From assembly GCA_013696185.1 (NCBI GenBank), contig JACCZA010000180.1, positions 1-9,526 of the forward strand: a stretch of DNA of 9,526 nt, read 5' to 3'. A model generated the notes under the pieces. That model worked only from the letters and a program-made list of their open reading frames with translations. It searched no databases and was not told the origin of the DNA. The DNA is from Actinomycetota bacterium. Its GTDB lineage: Bacteria; Actinomycetota; Thermoleophilia; Gaiellales; Gaiellaceae. The position numbers were made by a program, and so were the translations under genes. This document shows, in pieces, positions 1 through 6,887 of this stretch (position 1 is its first letter; the number at the start of each line of letters is the position of its first letter).

Positions 1-190
1 CAATCTGCCCTCTTATGGGCCAATCTGAGCTCGGAGAGCGGTTAACCCCTCGAACGATGCGGCGGGGTGACGCGGCGACGGCCCCGCGACTCGTCGGTGA
101 GACCTCCTGTGCCCACTTTCGTGCCCACCCTCTCGAGTTTGTCTACACGCGAGGAAACGAGATGCGCTGCTGAGCAGGGATTTCGTGAGG

Positions 191-261
191 CTGCGGGGCA
201 GGGACTCGAACCCCGACTACCTGATCCAGAGTCAGGCGTCCTACCATTAGACGACCCCGCA
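191..261 (-). tRNA. tRNA-Gln (anticodon CTG)
   Basis: Read on the minus strand, a full cloverleaf folds. The acceptor stem TGCGGGG/CCCCGCA has 7 bp. The anticodon stem CCTGA/TCAGG encloses the loop CTCTGGA, which gives anticodon CTG, preceded by the expected T33. The T-stem CGGGG/CCCTG (one G-T pair) carries the loop TTCGAGT. The unpaired discriminator base is G, as is usual for glutamine tRNAs, and the T at position 1 also fits tRNA-Gln. It decodes CAG, the dominant Gln codon in GC-rich genomes. The 3' CCA is not encoded; the bases after the discriminator read CCT, so CCA must be added enzymatically. Confidence 0.96.
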
Positions 262-274
262 AAGGCCGGGCGCA

Positions 275-280
275 AGGGTA
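275..280 (-). promoter_or_regulatory. Candidate -10 element for tRNA-Gln
   Basis: On the minus strand TACCCT lies 13 nt upstream of the first tRNA base. This fits a TAnnnT -10 with transcription starting about 7 nt downstream and a short 5' leader removed by RNase P. No convincing -35 hexamer is visible at 16-18 nt. The call rests on position and the weak hexamer only. Confidence 0.3.
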
Positions 281-346
281 GCATCCAAGCGGTTTCGCGG
301 TCCCTCGACCGCCCCGCACGCCCTCGACGCCGAGGAGCCTCGCCTC

Positions 347-736
347 TTGCACGCCGCCGGCAGGTTCGACATCGACAGCTGGGACGACGAGCCCTACGAC
401 GAGCGCGACGGGGTCAAGCTCACCCGGACCCGCGTGACGAAGACCTTCCACGGCGACGTGGAGGGGGAGAGCACCGCCGAGCTGCTCATGGCCTTCGCGC
501 AGGACGGCTCGGCGGCCTACGTGGGCTTCGAGCGCATCGTGGGCAGCGTGCACGGCCGGAGCGGCAGCTTCGTCCTCCACCACAGCGCGACGACGTCGTC
601 GGCGGGGAGCTCCGCCTCCTGGTCGGTCGTGCCCGACTCGGGCACGGGTGATCTGCGCACCCTCTCCGGCGAGGCGACGATCGCAAACGAGCCGGCGGGC
701 GGCCACACGTTCGAGCTCGACTACGAGCTCGACTGA
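347..736 (+). CDS. DUF3224-family protein
   Basis: This 129-residue protein resembles the DUF3224 family, small soluble beta-rich proteins common in Actinobacteria with no established function. Family-like stretches are the N-terminal FDIDSWDDEPYDE (residues 7-19), LTRTRVTKTFHGDVEGES (25-42), a short GSFVLHHS strand (73-80), VVPDSGTGDLRTLSG (94-108) and the terminal FELDYELD. No signal peptide or membrane segment is evident. The start is a TTG with a good GAGGAG ribosome-binding site 9 nt upstream; no ATG or GTG gives the family N-terminus. Unlike most genes here it is therefore Shine-Dalgarno led. It is convergent with the HD-domain gene, with 13 bp between stop codons and no visible terminator. 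Family assignment is from recalled sequence pattern; function is unknown. Confidence 0.85.
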   Translation: MHAAGRFDIDSWDDEPYDERDGVKLTRTRVTKTFHGDVEGESTAELLMAFAQDGSAAYVGFERIVGSVHGRSGSFVLHHSATTSSAGSSASWSVVPDSGTGDLRTLSGEATIANEPAGGHTFELDYELD

Positions 737-749
737 GGACGATCCGCCC

Positions 750-1631
750 CTACGTCTCGAGGCGGTAGATCGGCACGAGGCGCTTCTCGGCCTCGGTGTC
801 GATGTGCGCGATCACCTCGACGTAGGGCTCGAGGCCCGAGCCGCGGAGCTTCGCCTTCAGCAGCCCGTCCACCTGGAAGATGCCCGACGAGTTGTTCATG
901 AGGATCTCGATCCGGATTGGGCCCTCCGAGCCGTCCCGGATCGTGACTCCCTCGATCGCCGCCGCCGAGAGGGAGTGCATCGTCACGCGGCCGTGCTCGA
1001 ACGGGATGCGCGAGCGCCCCTGCGCCATGTCGAGCGCGTCGGCGACGCGGACGATCCCCGCCTCGAGCGTGAGCGGCCGGCCGTGCTCCCGGTGGCTCGT
1101 GATCGTCCCGAGCACCTCGGAGGCGAGCACCGTCAGCTCGGGCTCCTCGTAGAGGCCGCCGAGCAGGTCCCGCAGCTTCGGCTCGGCCAGGAAGAGGCTG
1201 ATGTCCTCGTGGCCGTCCCGGTGCACGGCCATGCCGATGCAGTGCAGGAGCGCCCCGAGGGTGACCACGACCTCCGCATCGTCGCGCTCGAGGCCGTAAT
1301 CGCGCACGACGGAGGGCTCGACGCCGTGGCGGATCAGCTGGCGGAGGAGCTTGAGAGCGATGTTCGTGACGATCTGGACGTGCACCCACGAGTGGTCGTT
1401 GATCTCCATGCGCACGACGGCGTTCACGTTCGCCACGTGCCACCAGGCCTTGAGCTGACGGTCGTCGTTGACGCGCCCGAGCAGGGTGCGCAGCTTGCGA
1501 TTGCCGCGCACGGGGATGTTGATCCGCATCGCCTCGACCGCCTCGGCGGGGGTGAGGCGCGTCTCGCGCTCGGCCTCGGCCGGGATCGGGTCGTCGATCA
1601 GCTCCTCGGTCTCGGGATCGAGCGACGACAC
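750..1631 (-). CDS. HD-domain phosphohydrolase-like protein with HC in place of the HD dyad
   Basis: A 293-residue predicted cytoplasmic protein. HD-superfamily features are a first His (VHVQIV, H84), the dyad region ALLHCIGMAVHRDGHED (H130/C131, then H137 and H141), a later His (ITSH, H180) and a helix ending VRVADALDM (D197, D201). HD proteins normally bind metal with H...HD...D and hydrolyse phosphomonoesters, phosphodiesters or nucleotides. Here the dyad Asp codon reads TGC (Cys), so activity may be altered or lost. The C-terminal third (about 205-293) is a separate alpha/beta region ending in IYRLET. It resembles a family I recall from Thermoleophilia and other Actinobacteria; its substrate is unknown. 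The GTG start lies 7 nt after TAGAGT with no Shine-Dalgarno, suggesting leaderless translation. It sits 35 bp downstream of the membrane-protein gene. Confidence 0.82.
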   Translation of the reverse strand: MSSLDPETEELIDDPIPAEAERETRLTPAEAVEAMRINIPVRGNRKLRTLLGRVNDDRQLKAWWHVANVNAVVRMEINDHSWVHVQIVTNIALKLLRQLIRHGVEPSVVRDYGLERDDAEVVVTLGALLHCIGMAVHRDGHEDISLFLAEPKLRDLLGGLYEEPELTVLASEVLGTITSHREHGRPLTLEAGIVRVADALDMAQGRSRIPFEHGRVTMHSLSAAAIEGVTIRDGSEGPIRIEILMNNSSGIFQVDGLLKAKLRGSGLEPYVEVIAHIDTEAEKRLVPIYRLET

Positions 1632-1638
1632 AGCCGGG

Positions 1639-1644
1639 ACTCTA
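1639..1644 (-). promoter_or_regulatory. Predicted leaderless promoter -10 (TAGAGT) of the HD-domain gene
   Basis: TAGAGT on the minus strand is followed by 7 nt and then the GTG at 1631. This places the expected transcription start at or next to the start codon. It lies in the 35-bp gap after the membrane-protein stop, so the HD gene can be transcribed separately. The same CTAGAGT heptamer precedes the formimidoyltransferase gene. No -35 is recognisable. Confidence 0.55.
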
Positions 1645-1666
1645 GAGAGCGGGCGCGACCCGCGGG

Positions 1667-2353
1667 CTACGCCGGCACGGCGGTCGGCTCGGCGCTCGTC
1701 TCCCGCTCCCGCAGCCGGTAGTACATGAGCGTCCAGGCGACGGCCGCGAAGGGCGCGATCAGGCTGCCGCTGATCACGTTCTGCAGGTACCCCTGGATCG
1801 AGTCGGGCAGCGCGGCGAGCACGAGGCTGAGCGCGAGCGAGGCGGCGAAGAGGACGAGGATCGTCAGGACGATGACGCCGAAGACGTTCCAGCCGCTGCC
1901 GCGGACGAGCTCGCGGCTGCGACCGAACGAGTCCATCGCCGCGGTGCCCTCGAGCACGATCACGGGGACGATCACGCTCCAGATCGTGAGCAGGAACAGG
2001 CCGGGCACGATCAGCAGGATGAGGCCGACCGTGATGGCGAGAGCGGCGAGGATGCCGGCGCTCGCGAGCGAGGCGAAGCGCGGCCCCACCCGGCGGTAGG
2101 TCTCCGCGATCGTGAGGTCGGCGCGTCCGTCTCGCACGTCCTGAACAGCCTCGACGAGGGCGCCCTGCAGCCAGAACACGCCGGCGATGGAGACGAACGC
2201 GCTCGTGATCGCTCCGAGCCAGCCGAGCGCCAGCGTCAGGACGAGCGTGAGGAGCGAGAGCGCGAGGTAGAAGATGAGGGCGATCGGGATGAAGTGGCGC
2301 CAGTGCGCCCGGTACAGCTCCCACGCCTCTCGCAGAACGGCTTTCGGCTCCAT
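1667..2353 (-). CDS. Multi-pass membrane protein, GPDPase-membrane-domain-like
   Basis: A 228-residue integral membrane protein. Hydrophobic segments lie at about 21-42, 46-66, 97-134 (long, interrupted by VPGLF, perhaps two spans or a re-entrant turn), 157-181 and 190-212. The N-terminal amphipathic stretch (EAWELYRAHWRHF) and the loop SFGRSRELVRGSGWNVFGV (142-160) match the style of the membrane domain found in glycerophosphodiester phosphodiesterase-related proteins, which are often stand-alone and of unknown role. No catalytic motif of a soluble enzyme is present. The C-terminus is short and polar (ERETSAEPTAVPA). The ATG start is preceded by TAGGGT at 7 nt and by no Shine-Dalgarno at normal distance. 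It follows the ABC gene by 33 bp and precedes the HD gene by 35 bp. A role with the exporter is possible but unsupported. Confidence 0.8.
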   Translation of the reverse strand: MEPKAVLREAWELYRAHWRHFIPIALIFYLALSLLTLVLTLALGWLGAITSAFVSIAGVFWLQGALVEAVQDVRDGRADLTIAETYRRVGPRFASLASAGILAALAITVGLILLIVPGLFLLTIWSVIVPVIVLEGTAAMDSFGRSRELVRGSGWNVFGVIVLTILVLFAASLALSLVLAALPDSIQGYLQNVISGSLIAPFAAVAWTLMYYRLRERETSAEPTAVPA

Positions 2354-2360
2354 ACGGACG

Positions 2361-2366
2361 ACCCTA
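2361..2366 (-). promoter_or_regulatory. Predicted leaderless promoter -10 (TAGGGT) of the membrane-protein gene
   Basis: TAGGGT is followed by 7 nt and then the ATG at 2353. It lies in the 33-bp spacer after the ABC gene stop. A GGAG further upstream is too far (about 16 nt) to act as a ribosome-binding site. No -35 is evident. Confidence 0.5.
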
Positions 2367-2386
2367 CTCCAGCGGACGGCGTTCTC

Positions 2387-4192
2387 CTACGCGACGTCCG
2401 CCACCCAGTCGCCGTAGAGGGCCGTGTAGAGACCCCGGCCCGCCATCAGCTCGTCGTGGGTGCCCTGCTCGACGACCCGGCCGTGCTCCAGCACGACGAT
2501 CAGGTCGGCGTCGCGGATCGTGGAGAGGCGGTGGGCGATGATGAATGCGGTCCGCTCGGCGAGCAGGAGTCGCAGCGCGCGCTCGATCGTCCGCTCGGTG
2601 CCGATGTCGACCGACGAGGTTGCCTCGTCGAGGATGAGGATGCGGGGGTCGGCGAGGAGCGCGCGGGCGAACGCGACGAGCTGGCGCTGTCCGAGCGAGA
2701 GCCGCGTGCCGCGCTCGCCGAGCTCGGTCTCGTAGCCCTGCTCGAGCTGCTCGACGAACGCGTGCGCACCGACCGTGAGCGCCGCCTCGACCACCTCGTC
2801 CCGGGTGGCCTCCGGGCGCCCGAAGGCGATGTTGTCGTGGACGCTGCCCGCGAAGAGGAAGCCCTCCTGCGGCACGATCCCGAGCTGCCGGCGCAGCGAG
2901 TCCTGCGTCACGTCTCGGAGGTCGATGCCGTCGATCGTGATCCGTCCGCCGCGTGGCTCGTAGAAGCGCGCGATCAGCTTGGCGATCGTCGACTTCCCGG
3001 CCCCCGTGTGGCCGACGAGGGCGACCGTCGTGCCCGCCGGCACGTCGAGGTCGACGCCGTGCAGCACCTCGGCGCCCGCGCCGTAGCCGAAGTGGAGGTG
3101 CTCGAGGCGGACGTGCCCCTCGATCCGCGGCAGCTCGAGCGCACGCGGCTGGTCGCGCACCTCCGGCTCCTCGTCCATCACGTCCATGATCTTGTCCAGC
3201 GCGGCCACGGCAGCGAGGAAGGTGTTGTAGAGCTGCGACAGCTGCTGCACCGGGTCGAAGAAGTTGGAGAGGTAGAGCATGAAGGCGAGCAGCGTGCCGA
3301 TCGTGATGCTGCCGTCGAAGTAGCGGGAGCCGCCGTAGCCCAGCACGATCGCCGCCGCCGCCGTGCCGAGCAGGTCGACGAAGGGGAAGTAGAGCCCGCT
3401 CGTCACCACCGTCTGGTGGTTCGCCGCGCGGTACTCCTCGTTGACCGCGCGGAAGCGGCGCTCGCTGGCGGCCTCGCGCGCGAACGCCTGCACGACGCGG
3501 ATGCCGGCGATGTCCTCGGCGAGCGTGGCGGTCACGAGGCCGAGCCGCTCGCGCACGAGGCGGTAGGCGCGCGCCGAGAGGACGCGGAACGCGGCGGTCG
3601 CGACCGCCATCAGCGGCAGCACGGTCAGGGTCGCGAGGGCGAGCCGCCAGTCGAGGAAGAAGAGGATGAACGCCGAGCCGACGAGGATGAGCGTGTTCTG
3701 GACGAGCGTCGTGACGCCGTCGGTGACGAGCTGGTCGAGCGCCTCGACGTCGTTCGTCAGCCGGCTGATGATCACGCCCGCGCGGTTGCGCTCGTAGAAG
3801 CCGAGCGAGAGGCGCTGCAGATGGCGGAAGAGCAGCGCCCGCAGGTCGGCCAGGATGCGCTCGCCCGTCCAGCCCGTGAAGTACGTCTGTGCCGCGCTCG
3901 TGGCGAAGGTGGCGACGCCTGCGACGAGGAAGAGGGCCACGATCAGGAGCAGGCGGCCGAGATCTCCGCCTTGGATCCCGTCGTCGATCGCGAGCTTCGC
4001 CAGGTAGGGCGGAACGAGCGCTGTCGCGGTCGCCGCGAGCAGCGATCCGAGGGCGAGCGCCGTGCGCACGCGGTAGGGCGCGGCGAGCCGGGCGAGCGTG
4101 CCGACCCGGCGCGCTGTGCGCTGCCACGTCCAGTCGCGCACCTCCGCGCCGCGCTCCAGCGTCAGGTGGCCGCCGGGCTGCCAGACCCTCAT
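2387..4192 (-). CDS. ABC exporter half-transporter, catalytically complete Walker B
   Basis: A 601-residue fused permease-ATPase of the MsbA/multidrug exporter type. After a 40-residue N-terminal extension come six predicted membrane helices (about 43-312), with the family loops LSLGFYERNRAGVIISRLTNDVE (128-150, coupling region) and FFLDWRLALATL. The ATPase domain begins near 360 and has Walker A GHTGAGKS (394-401), Q-loop Q442, signature LSLGQ (498-502; canonical LSGGQ), Walker B ILILDE with catalytic Glu523, D-loop SSVD and switch His554. Six helices plus one ATPase means it must dimerise. The upstream gene has Asp at the catalytic-Glu position and a canonical signature, so the pair fits a heterodimeric exporter with one degenerate site. 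The ATG is preceded by GAGGCGG at 7 nt. Substrate unknown; drugs, lipids or peptides are typical for the family. Confidence 0.93.
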   Translation of the reverse strand: MRVWQPGGHLTLERGAEVRDWTWQRTARRVGTLARLAAPYRVRTALALGSLLAATATALVPPYLAKLAIDDGIQGGDLGRLLLIVALFLVAGVATFATSAAQTYFTGWTGERILADLRALLFRHLQRLSLGFYERNRAGVIISRLTNDVEALDQLVTDGVTTLVQNTLILVGSAFILFFLDWRLALATLTVLPLMAVATAAFRVLSARAYRLVRERLGLVTATLAEDIAGIRVVQAFAREAASERRFRAVNEEYRAANHQTVVTSGLYFPFVDLLGTAAAAIVLGYGGSRYFDGSITIGTLLAFMLYLSNFFDPVQQLSQLYNTFLAAVAALDKIMDVMDEEPEVRDQPRALELPRIEGHVRLEHLHFGYGAGAEVLHGVDLDVPAGTTVALVGHTGAGKSTIAKLIARFYEPRGGRITIDGIDLRDVTQDSLRRQLGIVPQEGFLFAGSVHDNIAFGRPEATRDEVVEAALTVGAHAFVEQLEQGYETELGERGTRLSLGQRQLVAFARALLADPRILILDEATSSVDIGTERTIERALRLLLAERTAFIIAHRLSTIRDADLIVVLEHGRVVEQGTHDELMAGRGLYTALYGDWVADVA

Positions 4193-4237
4193 CGCAGCGC
4201 CGCCTCGCGGGCGGGCGCGAGTGACCGGTGCCCCCCG

Positions 4238-4253
4238 GGGCGCTTCCGCGCCC
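4238..4253. other. GC-rich hairpin in the spacer between the two ABC genes
   Basis: On the minus (coding) strand the sequence reads GGGCGC-GGAA-GCGCCC, a perfect 6-bp stem with a GNRA-type tetraloop. It lies 45 nt upstream of the second ABC gene's ATG. It has no T-run on either side, so it is not an obvious intrinsic terminator. It could stabilise mRNA or partly separate expression of the two halves. Confidence 0.45.
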
Positions 4254-4267
4254 TGCCCCCGACTTCG

Positions 4268-4273
4268 AGCCTA
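4268..4273 (-). promoter_or_regulatory. Candidate internal -10 (TAGGCT) before the second ABC gene
   Basis: TAGGCT lies 75 nt upstream of the ATG at 4192, inside the 136-bp spacer. The identical hexamer precedes the gene at 9333. Unlike the other sites in this window there is no start codon 6-7 nt downstream, so if active it would give a leadered mRNA starting near 4261 and containing the GGAA hairpin and the GAGGCGG site. Confidence 0.3.
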
Positions 4274-4328
4274 CTCGCGCGGTGTGGACGCGCGGGTGCC
4301 GGATCCGTGGCATCTGTGCGACGGTCGG

Positions 4329-6104
4329 TCACGCCGTCGCCTCCAGGCGCTCCGCCAGCTCCTGCTCCAGCAGGCCGTGGTCGTGGATCTCCCGGTAGAC
4401 GGCGTTCGTCGCGAGCAGCTCCTCGTGGGTGCCGCGACCTGCGATCCGGCCTCGGTCGAGCACGACGAGCTCGTCGGCGAGCGCGATCGTCGAGAGGCGG
4501 TGGGCGATGATCAGCGTCGTTCGGCCCTGCATCGCCTCGCGGAAGCCGACCCGGATGCGCGCCTCGGTGGTCGCGTCGACGGAGGCGGTCGCGTCGTCCA
4601 GGATCAGGATGCGCGGGTTCACGATCAGCGCGCGGGCGATCGCGAGCCGCTGGCGCTGGCCGCCCGAGAGCGTGATCCCGCGCTCGCCGATCACCGTCTC
4701 GTACCCCTCGGGCAGCTCCTCGATGAACGCGTGCGCCTGCGCGAGGCGTGCCGCCTGCTCGACCTCGTCGTCGGTGATCTCCAGGGCGCCGAAGGCGATG
4801 TTCTCACGCACCGTCGCCGAGAAGAGGAACGGGTCCTGGGCGACGATGCCGATCGAGCCCCGGAGGCTCTGCAGGCGCAAATCCCGCACGTCGACGCCGT
4901 CGACCGTCACCCGCCCGGCCGTGACGTCGTAGAACCGCGGCACGAGCGAGGCGAGCGTCGTCTTGCCCGATCCCGTGTGCCCGATCAGGGCGACCGTGCG
5001 ACCGGCTGCGAGCTCGAGGTCGATCCCCTCGAGCACCGGCCGCCCCGGCCCGTAGCCGAAGTCGACTCCCTCGAAGCGGATGCGCCCCTCGCCTCCCGAG
5101 AGCGGCCGCGCGCCGGGGCGGTCGCGCACCTCCTCCACCTCGTCCAGCACCTCGAAGATCCGCTCCCCCGAGGCGGTCGCGCGCTGGCCCTGACCGATCA
5201 GGATGCCGAGCTGGCGTAGCGGCAGGACGAGCAGGACGACGAGGAGGTTGAAGGTGAAGAAGTCGCCCACCGAGAGCGAGCCGCTCACGACCATGCGGCC
5301 GCCGACGAGCAGGACGGCGGCCTGGGCGAGCAGCGGCACGAACGCGAGCAGCGGCACGTAGAGCGCGCGCTGGCGGTTGGCGTGGACGCTCGCGGCGAAG
5401 ACCGCGTCGGAGCGGCGCTCGAACTTCTCCTGCTCCTGCCGCTCCTGCGCGAACGACTTCACCACGTGGACGCCGACGACGTTCTCCTCGGCGACGGTCG
5501 TCACGTCCGCCAGCCTCTGCTGCACCTCGCGCAGGACGGGGTGGGAGACGTGGCTGTAGCGGTAGGCGAGGAGGACGATCAGCGGCGTGATCGCGAGCGC
5601 TGCGAGCGCGAGCCGCCACTCGAGCCAGAACATCACCGCCGTGACGCCGACGATCGTGAGCACGTGCTGGGCGAAGAAGATGAGGCTGTAGCCGAGGAAG
5701 AAGCGGACCGCCTGCAGGTCGATCGTCGCCCGCGACATCAGCTGGCCCGTCTGATGGCGGTCGTAGAAGCCGAAGGAGAGCCGCAGCAGGTGGGCGTACA
5801 GCACCCCGCGCAGGTCGAACTCGACGCCGAGCGCCTGCCGCCCCGAGATGAAGCGGCGGCCGACCATCAGGAGCGCCTTCACGAGGCCGAGCACGAGGAT
5901 CGCCCCGACGAAGAGCGTGAGCGCGCCCCGGTCGCGGGGGCGGATCGCCTCGTCGATCACCCGCCCCGTCAGGAGCAGGATCGCGATCTGCGCGAGCTGC
6001 GACCCGGCGGCCAGCACGATCGAGACGATCAACGAGGTGCGGAAGGGCCGCAGGAAGCCGAGCAGCCGGACGAACGTGCGGCGGTAGGGAACGGGCTCGC
6101 TCAC
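4329..6104 (-). CDS. ABC exporter half-transporter with degenerate Walker B (Asp for catalytic Glu)
   Basis: A 591-residue fused permease-ATPase of the same family as its downstream neighbour. There are six predicted membrane helices (about 21-296), with the coupling-helix region LSFGFYDRHQTGQLMSR (109-125) and FWLEWRLALAAL (159-170). The ATPase domain starts near 340 and has Walker A GHTGSGKT (375-382), Q-loop Q423, canonical signature LSGGQ (479-483), Walker B ILILDD (D503, D504), D-loop ASVD and switch His535. Asp504 stands where catalytic Glu is expected; the codons are GAC GAC. Such a change is well known in one subunit of heterodimeric exporters like TM287/288 and BmrCD. The GTG start is 6 nt after TAGATT with no Shine-Dalgarno, suggesting a leaderless transcript. 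The partner gene begins 136 bp downstream. Substrate unknown. Confidence 0.93.
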   Translation of the reverse strand: MSEPVPYRRTFVRLLGFLRPFRTSLIVSIVLAAGSQLAQIAILLLTGRVIDEAIRPRDRGALTLFVGAILVLGLVKALLMVGRRFISGRQALGVEFDLRGVLYAHLLRLSFGFYDRHQTGQLMSRATIDLQAVRFFLGYSLIFFAQHVLTIVGVTAVMFWLEWRLALAALAITPLIVLLAYRYSHVSHPVLREVQQRLADVTTVAEENVVGVHVVKSFAQERQEQEKFERRSDAVFAASVHANRQRALYVPLLAFVPLLAQAAVLLVGGRMVVSGSLSVGDFFTFNLLVVLLVLPLRQLGILIGQGQRATASGERIFEVLDEVEEVRDRPGARPLSGGEGRIRFEGVDFGYGPGRPVLEGIDLELAAGRTVALIGHTGSGKTTLASLVPRFYDVTAGRVTVDGVDVRDLRLQSLRGSIGIVAQDPFLFSATVRENIAFGALEITDDEVEQAARLAQAHAFIEELPEGYETVIGERGITLSGGQRQRLAIARALIVNPRILILDDATASVDATTEARIRVGFREAMQGRTTLIIAHRLSTIALADELVVLDRGRIAGRGTHEELLATNAVYREIHDHGLLEQELAERLEATA

Positions 6105-6110
6105 CGTCGA

Positions 6111-6116
6111 AATCTA
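6111..6116 (-). promoter_or_regulatory. Predicted leaderless promoter -10 (TAGATT) of the ABC genes
   Basis: TAGATT followed by 6 nt (TCGACG) leads directly to the GTG at 6104. It lies in the 42-bp divergent gap shared with the methyltransferase. No Shine-Dalgarno precedes the GTG, and no -35 hexamer is recognisable at 16-18 nt. Confidence 0.6.
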
Positions 6117-6146
6117 GCCGTCCGGCCATGCGTGAAGACTTGGGGC

Positions 6147-6887
6147 GTGGGCGAGCCCCAGTTCGACTTCGAGGCTGTCTTCGGCGACGACTATCTCTAC
6201 TTCTACGACCGGATCGGGCCGGAGCAGAGCGAGGCGGACGTCGAGCTGGTCTGGGGCCTGCTCGGCATCGAAGCCGGTCTCGAGGTGCTCGATCTCGCCT
6301 GCGGCCATGGACGCATCTCGAACCGTCTGGCCCAGCGCGGATGCGGGGTGACGGGCCTCGACGCATCGCCGTTCTTCCTCGGGCGTGCGCGCCGGGACGC
6401 CGACGAGCTCGGCGTCGAAGTCACGTACGTCGAGGGCGACATGCGCTCGCTGCCGCTGGCCGACGAGAGCTTCGACCTGGTCGTCAACTGGTTCACCGCG
6501 TTCGGATACTTCAGCGACCCCGACAACCGGCAGGTTCTCCGGGAGGCTCGCCGTGTGTTGCGGCCGGGAGGCCGCCTGCTGATCGAGAACAACAACCGTG
6601 ACCGCATCCTCTGCAACCTCCAGCCGGAGGGAGTGATCGAGCGCGGTGACGACTACATGATCGACCGCCGCACGTTCGATCCCGCGTCGAGCCGCATGCT
6701 CGACGAGCGCGTCGTCATCCGGGACGGCACGGTGCGAAGAAGCCGCTTCTTCGTCCGCATGTTCACACCGGCCGAGTTCCGGGACTGGCTCCTGGACGCA
6801 GGTTTCGCCGCCGCGATGGTCTACGGGGAGGACGAGGCTCCGATCACGCTCGAGAGCCGCCGGATGCTCACGGTGGCCCGGCGATGA
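6147..6887 (+). CDS. Class I SAM-dependent methyltransferase
   Basis: A 246-residue Rossmann-fold methyltransferase. SAM-binding motif I is VLDLACGHGRISNRLA (47-62), with the following acidic residue in VTGLDAS (D72), motif II region VEGDMRSLP (95-103), the strand FDLVVNWFTAFGYF (109-122) and motif III LRPGGRLLIENNN (138-150). The C-terminal part (about 160-246) is an added beta-rich region ending TLESRRMLTVARR, where substrate choice is probably made. The acceptor cannot be told from sequence. An in-frame GTG at 6132 would add five residues; 6147 was preferred because it gives a short N-terminus before FDFEAVF, as I recall for relatives. Neither start has a good ribosome-binding site; AAGACT lies 6 nt before 6147 as a weak -10-like match. 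It is divergent from the ABC genes, and its 3' end overlaps the UDG gene by 20 bp. Confidence 0.87.
   Translation: MGEPQFDFEAVFGDDYLYFYDRIGPEQSEADVELVWGLLGIEAGLEVLDLACGHGRISNRLAQRGCGVTGLDASPFFLGRARRDADELGVEVTYVEGDMRSLPLADESFDLVVNWFTAFGYFSDPDNRQVLREARRVLRPGGRLLIENNNRDRILCNLQPEGVIERGDDYMIDRRTFDPASSRMLDERVVIRDGTVRRSRFFVRMFTPAEFRDWLLDAGFAAAMVYGEDEAPITLESRRMLTVARR

Noticed and set aside
102..108. A perfect AGGAGGT Shine-Dalgarno on the minus strand.
   Set aside because: No ATG, GTG or TTG follows within a usable distance, so it does not mark a gene.
57..173. A 38-residue plus-strand ORF starting ATG at 57.
   Set aside because: No ribosome-binding site or TAnnnT at 6-7 nt, no recognisable motif, and no coding bias visible.
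42..284. An 80-codon minus-strand frame containing SSNGRTPDSGSGSRGS.
   Set aside because: Its N-terminal half is the translated tRNA-Gln, a well-known false ORF. A real integrase tail here would need its body where the DUF3224 and HD genes lie.
1632..2324. Upstream in-frame extension of the HD-domain protein to 524 residues.
   Set aside because: The added part is an Arg/Pro/Ala-rich out-of-frame reading of the membrane-protein gene. The family-like sequence begins at the GTG at 1631, just after TAGAGT.
4238..4253. GGGCGC-GGAA-GCGCCC hairpin as an intrinsic terminator.
   Set aside because: No T-tract follows on either strand; it is kept only as a structural element.
2294..4510. A 738-codon open frame on the plus strand.
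   Set aside because: It lies antisense to the second ABC gene, which has every ATPase motif. Its product is a repetitive Arg/Glu/Ala/Asp mix with no domain. Long antisense frames are common in GC-rich genes.
5382..6146. Upstream in-frame extension of the plus-strand methyltransferase.
   Set aside because: The extension is antisense to the ABC gene and has shadow-frame composition. The methyltransferase homology starts after 6147.
6128..6601. ATG at 6128 opening a 157-codon plus-strand frame.
   Set aside because: It is a +1 shadow of the methyltransferase; the product is an Arg-rich sequence without SAM motifs.
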